Assembly (NCBI GenBank): GCA_046537975.1
Contig: JBKHJR010000003.1
Span: 10,676-74,675 of the forward strand
Direction of reading: 5' to 3'
Source of the DNA: JAWLDV01 sp046537975
GTDB lineage: Bacteria; Desulfobacterota; Desulfobulbia; Desulfobulbales; SURF-16
DNA: 64,000 nucleotides
A model generated the notes under the pieces. It did not search any database. It was given only the letters and a program-made list of their open reading frames with translations, and was not told where the DNA came from. A program made the translations under genes and the position numbers. Positions 53,458 through 62,800 of the stretch are shown one piece after another; the first letter of the stretch is position 1, and each line of letters opens with the position of its first letter.

Positions 53458-54693
53458 ATGTCCAAGCTCACTGCCGCCCACATCCGCAACGCAAAAACCC
53501 AGGATAAGAACTATAAGCTTTCGGACGGTCACGGGCTATACTTCCATGTTGCCAAATCCGGCAAGAAGACCTGGAGGTATCGCTTCAAGATAAGCGGCAA
53601 GGAGTCCACTTTTAATCTTGGGGAATATCCTCAGATGTCCCTTGAGCAGGCCAGGGCCGCCCGCATGGAGGCCAGAGAACTTGTCAAACAGGGAATTAAC
53701 CCTTCTCAGAAACGCAGAGAGGAAAAACAGACTCTCATTGAAGAGGAACAGGCAAACCGGGAAAACAAGAAAAACACCTTCGCCTTTATCGCCATGGAAT
53801 GGATCGGCCAGCAGCAGGAACGGTGGAGCCGGGACCATGCCAACGCTGTCCTGGCCACCCTGAAAGCCGACGCCTTCCCTCTTATTGGCCACCATCCTGT
53901 TGACACCATAAGCCCACCCATGGTCCTGAATGTCCTCAGGCGCATTGAGAACAGAGGAGCCCTGGAGATCGCCTCCAAGGTGCTGCAAAGGATGAACGCT
54001 GTTTTCCGTTACTCCGTCCAGACCGGCCGGGCGACCTATAACCCGGCTGCCGACATGCGGGGAGTGCTCAAAAAGCGCAAGGTCAACCACCGGCCTGCCA
54101 TTTCCAGAGAGGATTTACCTCAGTTCCTGAAAGACCTTTCCCAGGGGGACATCCACACCACCACCAAGCTTGCCCTCCAGTTTGTTATACTGACAGCCAC
54201 CAGAAGCGGAGAGGTCCGGGGAGCTACCTGGGACGAAATAAACCTGAAAGAAAAGACCTGGAAAATTCCTGCCGACCGGATGAAGATGGAAACCCCGCAT
54301 ACTGTACCCTTGTCACGGCAAACCTCAGCAATTCTTGAACGAGTTGGTCGTCTTTACGGCCAAAAGGGTTACCTCTTCCCCGGTATCAGTGATCATGACA
54401 AGCCCCTGTCGGAAAATACAATGCTGTATGCCATGTACCGGATAGGTTATCACGGCAAGGGGACGGTTCACGGCTTCCGGGCCACTTTTTCCACCATTGC
54501 CAATGAGTCAGGTTTTAACAGTGACGTGATTGAAAAGGCCCTTGCCCATGAAGAGAGAAACAGGGTCCGGGCCGCCTATCACCGAAGCGAATACCTGGAG
54601 CAGCGCCGGGAACTGATGCAATGGTGGGCAGATCTGCTGGATCAGCTTGAGCATGGCGCTGAAATTGTCCCTATTAGAGAACAAATTAATTAA
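53458..54693 (+). CDS. P4-type tyrosine integrase
   Basis: The 411-residue protein has an N-terminal DUF4102 arm-binding domain (LTAAHIRNAK, YKLSDGHGLYFHV, LGEYPQMSLEQAR), a central core-binding domain and a C-terminal catalytic domain. The tetrad is visible: Arg in ILTATRSGEVRG, HGFR, His in ALAHEE and Tyr in AAYHRSEYLEQRR. P4-type integrases insert islands at tRNA 3' ends, in agreement with the tRNA-Leu upstream. GGAGG lies eight bases before the ATG. It probably catalyses integration and excision of the element to the right. Confidence 0.94.
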   Translation: MSKLTAAHIRNAKTQDKNYKLSDGHGLYFHVAKSGKKTWRYRFKISGKESTFNLGEYPQMSLEQARAARMEARELVKQGINPSQKRREEKQTLIEEEQANRENKKNTFAFIAMEWIGQQQERWSRDHANAVLATLKADAFPLIGHHPVDTISPPMVLNVLRRIENRGALEIASKVLQRMNAVFRYSVQTGRATYNPAADMRGVLKKRKVNHRPAISREDLPQFLKDLSQGDIHTTTKLALQFVILTATRSGEVRGATWDEINLKEKTWKIPADRMKMETPHTVPLSRQTSAILERVGRLYGQKGYLFPGISDHDKPLSENTMLYAMYRIGYHGKGTVHGFRATFSTIANESGFNSDVIEKALAHEERNRVRAAYHRSEYLEQRRELMQWWADLLDQLEHGAEIVPIREQIN

Positions 54694-54741
54694 ATAGAGT
54701 TCACCAAGAAGAATAGCTTTTTTGCCAATAAGGAAAATAGT

Positions 54742-55410
54742 ATGCAGGATGAATACATACCTCTTGAAGAGGCTGCAAAGATGACAGGCCGGGATGAACA
54801 GCAGTTGCTCCGAGGCGCACTGAATGACAACTATAATTTATATCAATTTCAAGATTCACTTACTCTTACCTCTTGTGGCTGGATAAAGGTCCCTTTAAAA
54901 GGAATTGCGAAGATTTATACAGGAGCTTGGGAAGCAAAAGCCCCTGTATATACAAAAGATTCAGAAGGTAACTTTGTTATGGATTATGAGTTGGTTGAAT
55001 TGGAATACCCTCATATATCCGATGAATCTCCTTATAAAGAAACAGATATTACCTGGAATAGGAGATCACTGCACCTTAACCTGGAAGATATAAAAAGAAT
55101 CAAGAGAGAAACTTTGATGGATGGTCTTCACTCTTCCAGATCAGAATCACAGACGGACAATACCCCGCCTGTTTCTATAAATTATGAACTTATGAAGGTC
55201 CATGTATATGAACCAGAGGAGTTGATAATCGGTGTAGAGGCTTGGAATGCACTATATGGAGACGAGCATCCAGATGGTGTGAAAATTAGAAAACCCGACA
55301 TAAGTAAATGGTTGCATAATAACTATCCTCATTTAGGTAATGAAACTGTTAAGAGAATAGCGACTGTTGTCAATCCCTTTAAGAAGGGAGGTGCAACCCG
55401 TTCCGACTAA
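54742..55410 (+). CDS. Island protein of unknown function
   Basis: The 222-residue soluble protein has no family I know. The first 25 residues (MQDEYIPLEEAAKMTGRDEQ) look like the DNA-binding helix pair of excisionase-like proteins, and residues 175-215 (DISKWLHNNYPHLGNETVKRIATV) look like a C-terminal winged or three-helix domain seen in some prophage regulators. The gene is clearly more AT-rich than the glycolytic operon, which suggests recent gain. AAGGAA precedes the start. Confidence 0.7.
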   Translation: MQDEYIPLEEAAKMTGRDEQQLLRGALNDNYNLYQFQDSLTLTSCGWIKVPLKGIAKIYTGAWEAKAPVYTKDSEGNFVMDYELVELEYPHISDESPYKETDITWNRRSLHLNLEDIKRIKRETLMDGLHSSRSESQTDNTPPVSINYELMKVHVYEPEELIIGVEAWNALYGDEHPDGVKIRKPDISKWLHNNYPHLGNETVKRIATVVNPFKKGGATRSD

Positions 55411-55587
55411 TTTTTTGAAATCAAACTCACCCACCAATTAACTGATTAATATAACAATAAAAAATAACAACCACCCCACCGGTTCCAAAAACCGTTTTCT
55501 GAACCTACCTACCTATTTTTTCTAAATTTTTATTTTTATAGTCCCTCCAGATCCACGGCAAACCTTAACCGTTCATGGAGGCAATGT

Positions 55588-55809
55588 ATGACTAAGAAAT
55601 ATAACAACACCGATAGCAGACTAATAAGGCTGCCTGAAGTCGAACACAAGATTGGTTACAAAAAGTCAAAAATTTACAATATGATCAAACAAGGACTCTT
55701 TCCTTCTCCCGTTGAAATAGGTCCAAGAGCCCGTGCCTGGATTGAGGCAGAGGTGGTGGAATGGATAAACACTCGCCCCCGAGCCGGGAAAGTTGAGGAA
55801 GTGAGGTAA
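55588..55809 (+). CDS. AlpA-family DNA-binding regulator
   Basis: The 73-residue protein is a single AlpA/MerR-type winged helix: LIRLPEVEHKIGYKKSKIYN then GLFPSPVEIGPRARAWIEAEVVEWI. AlpA proteins regulate integrase or excision genes of P4-like elements. GGAGG precedes the ATG. The stop TAA shares a base with the ATG of an 18-codon frame (55809-55865) that overlaps the primase start; this may only serve to couple translation. Confidence 0.88.
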   Translation: MTKKYNNTDSRLIRLPEVEHKIGYKKSKIYNMIKQGLFPSPVEIGPRARAWIEAEVVEWINTRPRAGKVEEVR

Positions 55810-55855
55810 TGTTTGAGATCAACAAAGAAGGCCGCGATCCGGGCAGGGAGGGATC

Positions 55856-57625
55856 ATGGAATTGAGTAAGGAAACCCCGGCAGCGAGCGGCAAACCGGGG
55901 CAGGACAAAAATATATCTACTTATTATTTTAACCCCTTCGACCCTGCAAGTCAAGCGCAGACCATCCATTCAGCACTTGGCGGCAGGAAAAACCAGGACG
56001 GATCTTTTCATTGTCATTGCCCGGCACATGCCGACCGGAACCCCTCCCTGCACGTCTCCATCAAAGGCGATAAGCTGCTTGTGAATTGCCTGGCAGGTTG
56101 CAACCAGGAGGCCGTTATCCGGGCCCTCAAAGACCGCAATTTGTGGCCGACAGGCGATAACCGGGCCAATAGCTCTGACTCCTCCCCTCTTCCTCCCGGA
56201 CCTCCCGGAATACCTCAAAAGTGGTACAAAGCCCAATACGTAGCACACTGGACCTACCGTGACAAACAAGGGCAAGTAATAGGGCATGTTGTCCGGTTTG
56301 AAGACCCGGACGGTAAGCAGGTCATTCCATTTTTTAAACAGGACAGCGGCGGCAAATGGAAGGCTGGAGCAGCAGAGCAGCCCAGGCCGCTTTATGGGCT
56401 TCACAAGCTGGCGGGAAGCTCAATCGACATGCCTGTGCTAATTGTTGAAGGCGAAAAGGTCGCCGATGCCGCTGCGCGGCTCCTGCCGGATTATGTATGT
56501 ATAACCTGGCCAGGCGGCTCAAAAGCAGCCAGTAAGGCTGATTGGAGCTCCCTGCAGCAAAGAGACAAAATTTATATCTGTCCCGATGCTGATGACCCCG
56601 GGCTCAAGGTAGCCCGGGAAATCTCACAACTTTGCTTTAACCAACAAAAAGAACGAAAGTACGATCTCAAGACGATAAAACCGCCCAGGGTGATAAAGCC
56701 ACCCGAAAACGTGGCGGAAGGCTGGGACCTGGCCGACGCAAAGACGGAAGGCTGGACCGGGGATCAGGTCAAGGAGTTGATCGGACAAGCCGGAGCGGGC
56801 GGGAAGGAATCATCTATCCCAGCCGGGATTACCGGGTCGGAGCTTCTGCAAAAAGAATTTCCCGAGCCACGATGGGCGGTAAAGGGAATCCTACCAGAAG
56901 GCTTAAATATCCTCGCGGGCAAACCGAAACAGGGTAAATCAATAATATCAGCCAATCTTGCTATCGCTATCACTCTTGGAGGAAAATCCCTGGGAAGTAT
57001 CCCAGTTGACCAGGGAGCAGTCGTTTACCTGGCCCTGGAGGATACCCCAAGGCGTCTTAAGTCACGTATACAACAGATGATGACGTATAGCGAAGGGAGG
57101 TTGGACGGCCTCACCTTATTCACGGAATGGCCGCGTATGGGAAATGGCGGCGTATCAGCCCTGGATAATCTCATTCAAAAGACCGATAACCTCCGGCTTG
57201 TCATCATAGATACTTTGGCCCTGTTTAAGCCGGTATCCGGTAATGGTAACAGTAATTTGTACGCGGATGATTACGCGGTTGTAAGCCGGATTAAGAAACT
57301 GGCCGATAAACATGGTATCTCCATTCTATTGATACACCACCTTAGAAAAATGGCCTCTGACGACGTATTCGATACGTTCAGTGGAACCTTAGGCTTGACC
57401 GGGGCGGCAGACGGCTTGCTTGCTCTCACCAAGAAGGGAACCCATTCAGTATTGCATATCACTGGCCGAGATGTCGAACCGGCAGAGATGGCCCTTGAGT
57501 TCAATACCAAATTGTTATCCTGGCGGTTGCTGGGTGATGCCGGGGAAGTACAGACGACCAAAAATAAACAGTTGATATTCGATGCCCTCAAAGCAGCAGA
57601 AGGCCCCTCGGTCCGAAGGAAATAA
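55856..57625 (+). CDS. Primase/RepA-like helicase fusion, truncated by a frameshift
   Basis: The visible 589 residues have an N-terminal zinc-finger primase part (GSFHCHCPAHADRNPSLHVS, CLAGCNQEAVIRAL), a TOPRIM-like region (VLIVEGEKVADAA, IYICPDADDPG) and a RepA/AAA_25 ATPase with Walker A AGKPKQGKSIIS and Walker B LVIIDTLALF. It would prime and unwind replication of the element. Near 57604-57607 the frame breaks: adding one C to the CCCC run restores EGPLGPKEI and continues into the frame ending at 57942. The present protein ends prematurely with the artefactual PSVRRK. GGAGGG precedes the start. Confidence 0.85.
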   Translation: MELSKETPAASGKPGQDKNISTYYFNPFDPASQAQTIHSALGGRKNQDGSFHCHCPAHADRNPSLHVSIKGDKLLVNCLAGCNQEAVIRALKDRNLWPTGDNRANSSDSSPLPPGPPGIPQKWYKAQYVAHWTYRDKQGQVIGHVVRFEDPDGKQVIPFFKQDSGGKWKAGAAEQPRPLYGLHKLAGSSIDMPVLIVEGEKVADAAARLLPDYVCITWPGGSKAASKADWSSLQQRDKIYICPDADDPGLKVAREISQLCFNQQKERKYDLKTIKPPRVIKPPENVAEGWDLADAKTEGWTGDQVKELIGQAGAGGKESSIPAGITGSELLQKEFPEPRWAVKGILPEGLNILAGKPKQGKSIISANLAIAITLGGKSLGSIPVDQGAVVYLALEDTPRRLKSRIQQMMTYSEGRLDGLTLFTEWPRMGNGGVSALDNLIQKTDNLRLVIIDTLALFKPVSGNGNSNLYADDYAVVSRIKKLADKHGISILLIHHLRKMASDDVFDTFSGTLGLTGAADGLLALTKKGTHSVLHITGRDVEPAEMALEFNTKLLSWRLLGDAGEVQTTKNKQLIFDALKAAEGPSVRRK

Positions 57626-57942
57626 CTGAGATTACAGGACTGAAAAGCGGGTACATACGAAAGACACTACCATACCTTGCCAAGGAAGGGAGTATCAGGA
57701 AGGAAGACCGGGGTAAGTATACATATAGTGGGAACAATGGGAACATTGGGTACAAAGAGAACAACGGGAACAATGGGTACAACAGCCAAGAAAAAAGAGA
57801 TTGTTCCCATAACCTGGCAGATGTTCCCTTGGATGGGTACAACCGTGAGGCCAGTCATGGCAAGGATTCAGGGGTATTTGTACCCAATGTACCCGATGTT
57901 CCCAATGAGGAAGAAGAAGAATACACGGAGATTATAATATGA
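57607..57942 (+). pseudogene. Out-of-frame 3' part of the primase/helicase gene
   Basis: This frame is open for 111 codons without its own start. It begins LGPKEITEITGLKSGYIRKT, the winged-helix domain that normally ends AAA_25 proteins, then a low-complexity NNGNNG-type linker and VPNVPDVPNEEEEEY. Its stop overlaps the next start (ATGA at 57939-57942), so this frame, not the one stopping at 57625, is the original 3' end of the gene. The whole restored protein would have about 695 residues. Whether the broken frame is real or a sequencing error cannot be told from one sequence. Confidence 0.8.
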
Positions 57943-58280
57943 CCCCGGCGGAAGTTATCGAAGAAGCCAAGAAGGATAAAGTTTTGATTACCTTGGCTGA
58001 TGGAGGGATAAAACTTGCCGGGCCGACAGCCAAAGTTAAACAGTGGAGTCAGGTTATTGCGGAGCATAAGGCTGAGATTGTCTCACTGTTATCTGATGAG
58101 GTGGAGGTAGTGGAACAAGTTGTGCCACGACCTGCGGAGATCCCTGGTTGGTGCAACCCGAATTGTTCCTGCTTTGAAGAAATAGTAGGAATTGGTCCCG
58201 GTTGCGTTCAGGATCATGGCGATATGGAGCAATGGCGGCGGCTGGATCTCTTGCCCAGCTGCCTGGAGGTGAAACGATGA
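57939..58280 (+). CDS. TubC_N-like small island protein
   Basis: The first 55 residues (VLITLADGGIKLAGPTAKVK, then IAEHKAEIVSLL) match the TubC N-terminal docking-type fold, known from NRPS/PKS docking and also from short proteins beside phage-type primases. The second half is Cys-rich (WCNPNCSCFEEIVGIGPGC) and may bind a metal. It overlaps the primase frame upstream and the next small gene downstream by four bases (ATGA) each, so it is in the replication operon. It probably interacts with the primase/helicase. Confidence 0.75.
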   Translation: MTPAEVIEEAKKDKVLITLADGGIKLAGPTAKVKQWSQVIAEHKAEIVSLLSDEVEVVEQVVPRPAEIPGWCNPNCSCFEEIVGIGPGCVQDHGDMEQWRRLDLLPSCLEVKR

Positions 58281-58471
58281 CCTTGGCCGACCTCAGAATT
58301 ACTACCAAAGATCGCCCAAAGAAAGTTTTAAAATGTTGGGATTATGTTGGGATTATGTTGGGATTTTTTTTAGTTAAAAAATTAATCAAAAAAGATTACT
58401 TTAGTCTACTTGCTACAAAGATTAAATTAGTTATATCAATAACTTACCTCCTGCAAATAGGAAAGGGGTAA
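58277..58471 (+). CDS. Small island protein of unknown function
   Basis: The 64-codon frame starts with an ATG overlapping the previous stop and has a strong ribosome site (GGAGGTGAAACG), so translation is likely. The first 20 residues (MTLADLRITTKDRPKKVLKC) look coding; the rest is over tandem ATGTTGGGATT repeats and an AT-rich stretch and reads as a hydrophobic, probably degenerate tail (DYVGIMLGFFLV). It may be the remains of a longer gene. Confidence 0.55.
   Translation: MTLADLRITTKDRPKKVLKCWDYVGIMLGFFLVKKLIKKDYFSLLATKIKLVISITYLLQIGKG
58333..58365 (+). repeat. Three tandem 11-base repeats
   Basis: ATGTTGGGATT occurs three times head to tail at 58333, 58344 and 58355, and AATTCCCAACAT (its near complement) lies about 140 bases downstream at 58499-58511. 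The repeats overlap the end of the small gene above. Confidence 0.8.
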
Positions 58472-58816
58472 ACTCGCCCCTTGGTATAAAATTACTAAGA
58501 ATTCCCAACATTTCGAGTTACTCGCTGGTGAGTTTAAACGCATGTATGTCAATATGGCCATTGAGAACCGATCCAGTTCTCCACGCGCGTAGAAGGATGT
58601 CAGGCGATGTCGGATACCTTTTCTTTACCCAGCGCCTTCTTCCCATCAACAACAATAATTCCTTCCATCAAAAATGATCGTCATTAAAGCAATTTTGCTT
58701 GCATTCTCAATAAACTATGTTTCTACCAGGAGCCCCGAATTTTCGTTCAGTTTAGTGAGAAAAATTCTTGCATAGACTGTCAGATGGTGTAAGTCTTTAT
58801 ATTAAAAGAGTTTATT
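58472..58816. other. Intergenic region of 345 bases in the island
   Basis: No gene is supported. It holds the inverted near-copy of the 11-base repeat at 58499-58511 and a GC-rich patch (CCACGCGCGTAG) near 58580. It separates the replication operon from the terminase-like gene. Confidence 0.4.
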
Positions 58817-59431
58817 ATGTCAGACACTAAAAAGATACCACGACACCCTAATTTCGAGCCCGTCTTTCGGGCAGTAAGAGCTGGACAATTACCCATTACA
58901 GCTATTTCCAGACAGCACAATGTCTCCCGTGATACCGTTCACCGCTGGATTAAAGAGTATGGACTGAAACGGGATCTCAGTGATCATGTAAAATCTGCCA
59001 TCAATGCCGAGGTTACCAACGCCATTCAGATAACCGATGGTCAACCGTCGGATCAATCTCAACAGGGCCTACAGCAACAGGAAAGATTGGCAATAAAAGA
59101 GGCTGCCGAGCTGGGGATGCAAGTTATTCTCTCCCACCGTAAGGACATAAGGAAAGCCAGGAACATGACCGAGCTACTCCTGTCCCAGCTCCATGAAGCA
59201 GCTCTTTACCGGGGCGAGATCGAAGCGGATATCGAAGAGACCGCCGATGACAAGCGCAGATACAACCGCATGATGAAGGCCGTCTCTCTTCCAGGACATT
59301 CCGGGGTGCTTCGGGATCTGTCCATGGCCCTCAAAAATCTCATACCTCTTGAAAGACAGGCGTTCGGCCTGGAAGAAACTCCGGAGCCGGATGAACCAGA
59401 TGCCATAATAATAGTAGATCAGAGTTGTTGA
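58817..59431 (+). CDS. Phage small-terminase-like protein
   Basis: The 204-residue protein begins with a helix-turn-helix (LPITAISRQHNVSRDTVHRWI) followed by EYGLKRDLSDHVKSAINAEV, as in small-terminase-like proteins of Mu-like and related phages. The C-terminal half is helical with LRDLSMALKNLIPLERQAFGL, also seen in that group. In a complete phage it would recognise packaging sites, but no large terminase, portal or capsid genes are present, so it is an orphan here, perhaps kept as a packaging or regulatory gene of a satellite. It could also be another DNA-binding family. Confidence 0.6.
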   Translation: MSDTKKIPRHPNFEPVFRAVRAGQLPITAISRQHNVSRDTVHRWIKEYGLKRDLSDHVKSAINAEVTNAIQITDGQPSDQSQQGLQQQERLAIKEAAELGMQVILSHRKDIRKARNMTELLLSQLHEAALYRGEIEADIEETADDKRRYNRMMKAVSLPGHSGVLRDLSMALKNLIPLERQAFGLEETPEPDEPDAIIIVDQSC

Positions 59432-59861
59432 TCCGATCAACGTTATGCTGAGAAACAGAACCTGCTTTACTCAACACCCTCTTGCAAGACACATTGATAG
59501 TAATTTGAAATTTATGAGAAAATAGAAGGGTAGGCAGCTTTTTAACAAATCTAAGTAGTCGATCCTGAAAAATCCAATTTTCAGTCTGTCATAACAGGTT
59601 CCCATGACGGGATAACCTGAAAGTTTTGCCGTAAAAAATTGCGTATGAGTAAAAGGGAATAAGAAAGGGTCTATCCGGATTTCCCAAAATATTAATTGAT
59701 GGCACCTAAACCTGCACAGATTCCGGCAAAAATTCGTGCATTATAAAATTGCAGTCAATAGTCTATGCCATGAGGACTCCTGGCCTGCCAGCTATTTGGG
59801 AGTTTCGGATATAGCCAAACAAATTATATACTTCTACTGTGTCAAATAATTGGAGAACAAA
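59432..59861. other. Intergenic region of 430 bases before the STAND gene
   Basis: AT-rich, with no gene. Two adjacent inverted repeats occur: CTGAAAA/TTTTCAG at 59565-59584 and CAGGTT/AACCTG at 59595-59619. They could be a regulatory or terminator structure between the terminase-like gene and the STAND gene. Confidence 0.4.
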
Positions 59862-62800
59862 ATGCCCCAGTCTGGAGGTCCGGCGGCTATAAATGGTTTC
59901 CTGTATCAGATCCTGAATCATTTAGCTTGGCTGGCCAATATTCAAGTTACTGGTTCTTTAACAGAATTAGATGATCCGGAGGATCTTTGTATTATCCTTG
60001 AACCAAAGGACGGGGGCGACGCCCGTTGCGAAGCAGCTGGCCTATACCTTGTTGAACAATATAAATCTCGCCCAGAAAGCACATGGTCAACCAAAGATAT
60101 TATTGAAAAAGTCTTACCTGACCTTCGTAAAGCTGTTCCAGAACCCCCCAGCAAAAAAGCAAAGTACCGTTTTGTTACCGATGGCCGGGAAGGGCGTCTG
60201 CGCAGCTTCCGTGATTTCCTTTCAGAGGTTCGTCTATCCGATGGCCCCCAATCCCTTGATGAAAGCGGGCATTATCATTTTGGATCCGGCTTTCCCTTGT
60301 CAATTCGTGGACTATTTAATCATGTTGTGACAAAAACCGGTAGTGCTCAAGAACATGAGCGGGCTGATGCCGAAAAGGCAGTTTTCAATTTGCTGGCAAA
60401 TTTTGAGATGGAGTTTGAAGTTTCCACCGGTTACCACTCCAATAAAGTAGAACGGCTGCTACGCCTCTATGCTCCTGACCTCGGTGATGAAAAAAACATA
60501 CGTCATCAGCTGGTCGGCATGCTCATGGGTAAGCTTAGCAAGGGTGAAACCCATATCACCAGGAACATTCTGGATGACTTTTTCCAGGAGGCAGGTCTTA
60601 ATCCAGAGCGTATGAAGAACTTGGCCGCACTCAGCGAGACTCTGGCCTCTATGGTTGACGATGAATTAAATCGCGTCAATTACAACCCTGAAAAGGACGT
60701 AAGAAATCCTCCGGAATGGCCTCCGGAAAAGCCTATACTCTTAATTTACGGCGATAGTGGAGCTGGGAAAACATGGCAGCTGGCACGGTTAGCTCAAAAT
60801 CAGGCGGAATCCCGCCAACCAGTCGTTTGGCTCCGGGCTGAGGATAATAAAGAAAATACACTGAAAGAAGCCATGAGGCTTGTTTGGCAAGAGGGGTTGG
60901 GAGAAACAAATGAAAAAACCGCCTCCGCATTAAAAACGCATTTTCGTGAAATGGCTCCGAATGCAATTATGCCCTGGCTTACCATTGCGGTGGATGATAT
61001 CCAGGATACCGACCTGGCAAAAATCCTCATTAGACAACCATGGACCCGCTGGGGAATGCGTCTGGCATTATCAGTCTCTTCAACTGCAGCCAAGACACTC
61101 CAGCAAGACAGGACCGACACCATTCATTTTCATTCGGTTGACCGATTCTCTGTCGATGAGGTAGATAAACTTTTCCATAAGTGTGATCGAAGCTGGTCAC
61201 GATTGCCGAGAGATTTACAAAAGCTGCTGAGAACACCCATATTGGCCAGCATTTATCTTTGTCTGCCTTATGGCTCATTCCACACATCCCCCAATAGTGA
61301 ATATGAAATATTTAAAGCCTTTTGGGAGCGGAAAGACTGGTATACTCAGCCAGGCGATGAAGGAGTATTGTTGACCATAGCAGCAAGGGTTCTGAATGAC
61401 CAAAATTATCCGATTTCCAGGCCAGATTGGCATGAAGCAGGACTTGATGAATCAAATCTTCATCGTCTACAGGCGTCAGGGTGGCTCCAATGTCTTAAGG
61501 GAAGCGATGTTGCTTTTGCTCATGACCGCCTCCTGAATTGGGCAGTGGCAGAGGAACTGGTTCTCCAACTTGATAATGGCAGACATTCTATCAAAGATTT
61601 AGAAAACGTACTGGCAAAATGTTCATCCTTCACCCGTCATTATCAAAAAAAACTGGAGTATGTGCTGATGGATGTACTCTGGCTGCTTTCCGGAGACCCA
61701 ACCAGAACAAAAGACGCAGTCGCCATTCTTTCAAGCTTAGAAGAAAGGAAAGAATATGGAGGGCACGGTTCGGATTTTTATAAAAAGCTTATCCCCACCC
61801 TTGGAGGACGGGCGGTGCCCGTACTAATGGCCCGGCTTGATAAATTAATCTCCTCTGATGAAAATGACATCAGGATCAAATTTATTGCAGAAAGCGTCAC
61901 TCAGATCGCCTGCCAAGAGAATGTGGATCTCTCTGTAGAGATTGAAGGCTTACTGCACTCTCGTTCATACTCCAAACAGTCAGTGGGCATCTCTATGGCT
62001 GCTGCTGTCCCTTCTTCCCGATTCCTGGACCGCCTATGGCAAATTCACAAGGCACGAGTCAAAGCCCCCAAGGACAAAGGCAATAAATGGTTTGTTGATC
62101 GTGAGGCAAGCTCTAATGCCCTTCGCATTGGTATCCAAAATGATCCGGGTTGGCTCCGTGACTGCATAACAACGTTTTATTCGGATCAGGAGATGGTTCC
62201 AGAATTAGCTTACCTCCTGTATAACTTGGACCATCCAGAATCACAATCTTTGTGGAAGGAAGTTAAAGATCTTCTGGCGGCTAATACTCCCCCTAATCGC
62301 CTGCGTGGCCTGATGTTTTGCATTGGCCGTTTCAGGGACATTACAATGAAAGATCGTCTTATCGACAATCTTTCTAATACCGAAGATCTGACGAATGCTG
62401 CCGCCCTATCCAATTTGGTCAAGCTTGACCCCGATAAAGCTATTACCCGCCTATTTGATATCACCAAGAATGAACTGGTAGCTACCCGGAACTGGTGGCT
62501 ACCACCATTACTTCATGCAAGACCTGAACAAACGCGGGAAAAGTTACTTGAAATGGCAAGGCAGGACCCCCGTGGTCGTCGCTTAATTGACGACCTTTTT
62601 ATTGACAGAGCAGATGAGCTTGATCAGGCTTTATTAAATTACCACCTGGGGGCATTAGAAGATGATTTGAAAAACAAATTCGATTCTTCATGCCAAAATG
62701 ACCCTGTCTGGCTGTATCATCCTTTGCAACTACTGGCGAACATTTCCCGCCCTGATCTTCTCGACATTATCGCACAGGAAGCTGGCGGAAAACTTGAAAG

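Noticed and set aside
58333..58511. The 11-base tandem repeats as a CRISPR array
   Set aside because: The units are too short and have no spacers; no cas genes are in the window.
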